A DNA stretch of 10,477 bases. Source: Rhodobiaceae bacterium (GTDB lineage Bacteria > Pseudomonadota > Alphaproteobacteria > Parvibaculales > Parvibaculaceae). The first letter of the stretch is position 1. Every line of letters starts with the position of its first letter. A program made the position numbers and the translations under genes. The stretch covers positions 1 through 10,477 of the forward strand of contig DAIEIL010000010.1 in assembly GCA_027352645.1 (NCBI GenBank), given 5' to 3'. A model generated the notes under the pieces. That model was not told where the DNA came from and did no database searches. It worked only from the letters and a program-made list of their open reading frames with translations. Positions 7,434 through 10,477 of this stretch are shown here, piece after piece.

Positions 7434-7904
7434 ATGGGAAAGCCCTATTACTACGCAGAGAATTACAGGGCCAAGACGGCGATCTCCTATCTGGTGCGCC
7501 GGGCGCACAACCTCATCATGCCGAGGGTGGAAACGCTCTTCGCCGAGAACGATCTGACCTTCACGCAATGGGCGGTGCTCATGTATCTGCGGGACGGGAT
7601 GGGCGAGAGCTGCGCGGATATCGCGCGCGACATGCACCACGACAGCGGCGCTCTGACGCGCATTCTCGATCAGCTTGAGGAACGCGGCCTTGTGGAGCGT
7701 CAGCGCAGCGGCGTCGACCGTCGCGTGGTGAAGCTGTCGCTCACGAAGGACGGGATGACGATGGTCGAGTCCCTTATTCCGCTCGTGGCTGGCTATCTCA
7801 ACGACCTCATGGGCGATTTCAACAAGGCGGAGGCGGATCAGTTGATCTCGCTGATGACGCGACTCGTCGCGCGGGCCGAACAGGTGAACGAGGCGAAGTC
7901 ATGA
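7434..7904 (+). CDS. MarR-family winged helix-turn-helix transcriptional regulator
   Basis: A 156-residue protein, the usual size for MarR dimers, which bind DNA and are released by small ligands or oxidation. N-terminal helices (about 10-40) are followed by the winged helix-turn-helix: helices at about 57-87 including SGALTRILDQLEERGLV, then the wing with the family hallmark DRRVVKLSLTKDG (95-107). A C-terminal dimerisation helix ends the protein. One cysteine, Cys60, lies at the start of the DNA-binding domain. The gene has its own candidate promoter, a Shine-Dalgarno sequence seven bases from the ATG, and a four-base ATGA overlap with the efflux channel gene. By analogy with EmrR (MprA) of E. 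coli it probably represses this efflux operon and is relieved by pump substrates. The family call is firm; ligand and regulon are inferred. Confidence 0.93.
   Translation: MGKPYYYAENYRAKTAISYLVRRAHNLIMPRVETLFAENDLTFTQWAVLMYLRDGMGESCADIARDMHHDSGALTRILDQLEERGLVERQRSGVDRRVVKLSLTKDGMTMVESLIPLVAGYLNDLMGDFNKAEADQLISLMTRLVARAEQVNEAKS
7890..7893 (+). promoter_or_regulatory. Shine-Dalgarno GAGG for the outer-membrane channel gene, inside marR
   Basis: GAGG ends seven bases before the ATG at 7901 and lies within the last codons of the MarR gene. Together with the ATGA overlap it supports the chosen start and coupled translation of the two genes. Confidence 0.55.
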
Positions 7905-9340
7905 GAAGCGCAATCGCATTCGCCACGTTGACCAGCCTTCTGCTCGGCGGCTGCGTGCTGCCGCCTTCGGTGGAGCCGCAGGAGAAGGCGCTGTCGCGCG
8001 ACGCAATGGGACTCGGCAGCGTGAACGCGCCCAGTGCTCCCACCGCGTGGTGGAAGGCTTTTGGCGATCCGCAGCTCGACGATCTCGTGGCCCGCGGCTT
8101 CGCGCAGAATCCGACGCTTGCGCAGGCGCTCGCCCGGATGCGCGCGGCGCAGGCGCAGGTGAGTGTGGCACAATCGCAGATGCTGCCGCAGGTGACCGTT
8201 GACGGCGAGGAACAACGCCAGCGCTTCAGCGGCACTTATGTCTATCCGCCACCCTATGCGGGAAACTGGAACTGGATAGGCAGCCTCAACGCCAATCTTT
8301 CATGGAACCTCGACTTCTGGGGCAAGCAGGCGGCGCTGGTCGCGCAGGCGGGCTCGGAGGAAGAGGCGGCGCGGCTCGACGCGGAAGGTGCGCGGCTCGC
8401 CATTTCCGGTGCGCTGGTGCAGGCCTATGTCGCGCTCGACCGCGCCTATGCGTTGGTGGACATTGCGGCGGAGACGGAAAGCCAGCGCCAGCACATTCTC
8501 GATCTCTCGCGCCAGCGCGTGGCCTCGGGCCTCGACACCAATGCCGAGGTGAAGCAATCCGAGGCATTGCTCGCGGCGGCGCGCGTGGCGCGGGAGCAGG
8601 CGACGAGCGGGCGCGATCTGGCGCTCCATCAGGTGGCGGCGCTGGCGGGCGAGGGCGCGAACGCGTATGCCGCGATCAAGCGGCCTGCGCTTCGCCTCGA
8701 TGGCGCGTTGCCGCTGCCGGACGTCCTGCCGGCCGATCTTCTGGCCAGGCGGCCCGATGTGCTGGCTGCGCGGATGCGCGTTGAAGCGGCGCTTTCGGGA
8801 CGGAAGGCGGCGAAGGCATCCTTCTATCCCGACATCAACCTGATGGCGTTTGCAGGCTGGGCGGCGATCGGTCTCGACAGCATGCTCCAGTCACCGTCGC
8901 AGAATTACGGAGTGGGGCCCGCCATCCATCTGCCGATCTTCGACGGCGACCGGCTCAAGTCGCAATATGTCGGCGCGACGGCGGAAGTCGATGCGGCTAT
9001 TGCCGGGTATAACGGCGCGGTCGTCGAGGCGGTGCACAATGTCGCCGACCGCCTGACGGAGACCGGGTCGCTTGCGCGGCAGGTTGAACAGCAGCGGCAA
9101 TCGCTCGATGCGGCCAAGGAGGCCTATCGTCTGGCGGAGCGGCGCTATGCTGCGGGGCTCAGCACCTATCTCTCGGTCCTGAGCGCGGAGACGCTGCTGC
9201 TCGATGCGCGGCAGCAGCAGGCGAATATAGCGGCGGCGCAAGCGACGAACAGGGTGCAGCTGCTTCTCGCCGTTGGCGGCGACTTCACGCCGCCTGCGCC
9301 GAAACTGGCGCGAAGCGATACCAATCAGATCTCTCAATAA
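7901..9340 (+). CDS. Outer-membrane efflux lipoprotein of the NodT/OprM type (TolC-like channel)
   Basis: Trimeric outer-membrane channel protein for a tripartite exporter, 479 residues. A short lipoprotein signal ends in the lipobox Leu-Leu-Gly-Gly-Cys18, so the mature protein should be lipidated at Cys18. The next residue is Val, not Asp, which is consistent with sorting to the outer membrane. The OEP repeat structure is clear. The first repeat begins with WWKAFGDPQLDDLV (50-63) and NPTLAQALARMRAAQAQV (70-87). The second begins with LARRPDVLAARMRVEAALSGRKAAKASFYPDINL in pieces across 281-314. Gly/Tyr/Trp-rich beta-barrel strands at 112-142 and 315-350 alternate with long helices rich in Ala, Gln and Arg that build the periplasmic tunnel. 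It overlaps marR by four bases and precedes the EmrA-like adaptor gene by 21 bases, so it is the dedicated exit duct of that pump. The exact substrate cannot be read from it. Confidence 0.94.
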   Translation: MRSAIAFATLTSLLLGGCVLPPSVEPQEKALSRDAMGLGSVNAPSAPTAWWKAFGDPQLDDLVARGFAQNPTLAQALARMRAAQAQVSVAQSQMLPQVTVDGEEQRQRFSGTYVYPPPYAGNWNWIGSLNANLSWNLDFWGKQAALVAQAGSEEEAARLDAEGARLAISGALVQAYVALDRAYALVDIAAETESQRQHILDLSRQRVASGLDTNAEVKQSEALLAAARVAREQATSGRDLALHQVAALAGEGANAYAAIKRPALRLDGALPLPDVLPADLLARRPDVLAARMRVEAALSGRKAAKASFYPDINLMAFAGWAAIGLDSMLQSPSQNYGVGPAIHLPIFDGDRLKSQYVGATAEVDAAIAGYNGAVVEAVHNVADRLTETGSLARQVEQQRQSLDAAKEAYRLAERRYAAGLSTYLSVLSAETLLLDARQQQANIAAAQATNRVQLLLAVGGDFTPPAPKLARSDTNQISQ

Positions 9341-9351
9341 TCAGCCCATCC

Positions 9352-9356
9352 GGTGG
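9352..9356 (+). promoter_or_regulatory. Possible Shine-Dalgarno GGTGG for the emrA-like gene
   Basis: GGTGG lies five bases before the ATG at 9362, in the 21-base gap after the channel gene. It is a weak match with short spacing. No promoter or terminator is seen in this gap, so co-transcription with the genes upstream is expected. Confidence 0.35.
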
Positions 9357-9361
9357 TCAGC

Positions 9362-10477
9362 ATGAGTTACGATTCAAGCATTCTTGGCAGAGGCACGCCG
9401 CGGCAGCGCGGGCTCGCCATATTGGGTGTCGTCGTCATTGGCGGGCTTCTCGTCTGGACCGGCTATTGGCTCATCTTCGGCGGAAGCTATCAGTCGACGG
9501 ATGACGCCTATGTCGCGGGCGATGTGGTGCAGATCACGGCGGAGCAGGCGGGCACGGTGCAGCTTCTGAGCGCCGACGACACGCAGTCCGTGAAGCGCGG
9601 GCAGACGCTCGTGACGCTCGATCCGTCGAGTGTCGATATCGCGCTGCAGGCGGCGGAAGCCGATCTTGCGCGGACGGTGCGGCAGGTGCGGGCGCAGTTT
9701 GCCAAGGCGGATGCCTTGCGGGCCGATATTTCGCAGCGCCAGGTTGCAGTGCGTCAGGCGGAAAGCGACCTGAAGCGGCGGAGCGCGCTTGCCGGAGACG
9801 GCGCCGTTTCGGGCGAAGAACTTGCCCATGCGCGCGATGCCGTAACGGCGCAGGAAGCGGCGCTCTCCTCCGTGAAGGAACAACTGAACGCCACGCTTGC
9901 CGCCATTGATGGCACGTCGGTTTCCACCAACCCGGATGTCCTGGCGGCAGCCGCCAAGGTGCGCGACGCGGCGTTGGGCGTCCGGCGGACGCATATCGTT
10001 TCGCCGGTGGATGGGCTCGTCGCGCGGCGGACCGTGCAGCTTGGCCAGCATGTGGCGGCGGGCGCGCCGCTGATGGCGGTCGTGCCGCTTGAAGATGTCT
10101 GGGTCGATGCGAATTTCAAGGAAGGTCAGCTTGCGAATTTGCGCGTCGGGCAACCGGTGACGCTGGAAGCAGATATCTATGGCGGCGATGTGACTTATCA
10201 CGGGCATGTCGTCGGTGTGTCCGCGGGCAGCGGCAGCGCCTTCGCGCTTCTGCCGCCGCAAAATGCCTCCGGCAACTGGATCAAGATCGTGCAGCGACTG
10301 CCCGTTCGGATTGCGCTCGATCCGGCGGAAGTGAGAGCGCATCCCTTGCGGATCGGCCTTTCCGTGTCGGTGAAGGTCGACGTGCGCGACACCTCCGGGC
10401 CGCTTGTCGCGAGCGAGGTGCGCTCCGTGCCGCTGCCGCCGCGTCCACGCGACGATGGCAACGCGGGCATCGAGCAG
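9362..10477 (+). CDS. emrA: EmrA/HlyD-family membrane fusion protein (efflux periplasmic adaptor), 3' partial
   Basis: Periplasmic adaptor that links an inner-membrane transporter to the outer-membrane channel. The frame runs from the ATG at 9362 to the window edge without a stop, 372 codons; E. coli EmrA has about 390, so only a short tail is missing. One membrane anchor spans about 18-39. STDDAYVAGDVV (45-56) and the following residues form the first half of the split lipoyl domain, a pattern typical of EmrA/HlyD adaptors. Residues 90-205 are Ala/Gln/Arg-rich helices forming the coiled-coil hairpin. The second lipoyl half runs through THIVSPVDGLVARRTV (210-225) to PLMAVVP (236-242). The beta-barrel part has DVWVDANFKEGQL (245-257), and GSAFALLPPQNASGNWIKIV (291-310) is a strong EmrA signature that separates it from RND-type adaptors. 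The usual partner is an MFS transporter of EmrB type, expected immediately downstream. E. coli EmrAB exports uncouplers and nalidixic acid; the substrate here is unknown. Confidence 0.93.
   Translation, partial: MSYDSSILGRGTPRQRGLAILGVVVIGGLLVWTGYWLIFGGSYQSTDDAYVAGDVVQITAEQAGTVQLLSADDTQSVKRGQTLVTLDPSSVDIALQAAEADLARTVRQVRAQFAKADALRADISQRQVAVRQAESDLKRRSALAGDGAVSGEELAHARDAVTAQEAALSSVKEQLNATLAAIDGTSVSTNPDVLAAAAKVRDAALGVRRTHIVSPVDGLVARRTVQLGQHVAAGAPLMAVVPLEDVWVDANFKEGQLANLRVGQPVTLEADIYGGDVTYHGHVVGVSAGSGSAFALLPPQNASGNWIKIVQRLPVRIALDPAEVRAHPLRIGLSVSVKVDVRDTSGPLVASEVRSVPLPPRPRDDGNAGIEQ

Noticed and set aside
9374..10342. A 322-codon minus-strand open frame at the right edge
   Set aside because: It lies antisense to the emrA-like gene, whose + strand translation has clear family motifs; the minus-strand product has none.

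Overview
This is a GC-rich, gene-dense chromosomal stretch. All five genes lie on the + strand, almost without gaps. The codon bias (GC-rich third positions), the gene content and the protein flavour (lipoprotein outer-membrane factor of NodT type, EmrA-type adaptor, alpha-2-macroglobulin next to PBP1C) suggest a Gram-negative bacterium, most likely an alphaproteobacterium. The genus cannot be fixed from the sequence alone. There are no tRNA or rRNA genes, insertion sequences, CRISPR arrays, phage genes or other signs of recent transfer.

Left block (1-7339), envelope defence and repair. A very large bacterial alpha-2-macroglobulin gene, open at the left edge, is followed with no gap (stop and start abut, TAA-ATG at 5117-5122) by a complete pbpC, which encodes the bifunctional peptidoglycan synthase PBP1C. 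This is the conserved yfhM-pbpC pairing of many Gram-negatives. The macroglobulin is thought to trap foreign proteases that enter the periplasm after wall damage, and PBP1C is thought to mend the wall. The thioester motif (Cys-Trp-Glu-Gln) and all the PBP1C glycosyltransferase and transpeptidase motifs are intact.

Middle (7340-7433). A 94-base gap holds a candidate sigma-70-type promoter and three short inverted repeats packed around it, a plausible site for autoregulation by the MarR protein encoded next.

Right block (7434-10477), a drug-efflux operon. A MarR-family repressor overlaps by four bases (ATGA) with a lipoprotein outer-membrane efflux channel. After 20-odd bases comes an EmrA/HlyD-type membrane fusion protein that is open at the right edge after 372 codons. 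The expected next gene, just outside the window, is an EmrB-type MFS transporter. Regulator, outer-membrane channel and periplasmic adaptor would then form a self-contained tripartite pump operon; Escherichia coli emrRAB, by contrast, borrows the unlinked TolC.

Nothing here looks like a wholly new system. The points most worth a second look are the palindrome cluster at the marR promoter, the cysteine pattern and Trp-containing thioester of the macroglobulin, and the dedicated outer-membrane channel inside an emr-like operon.
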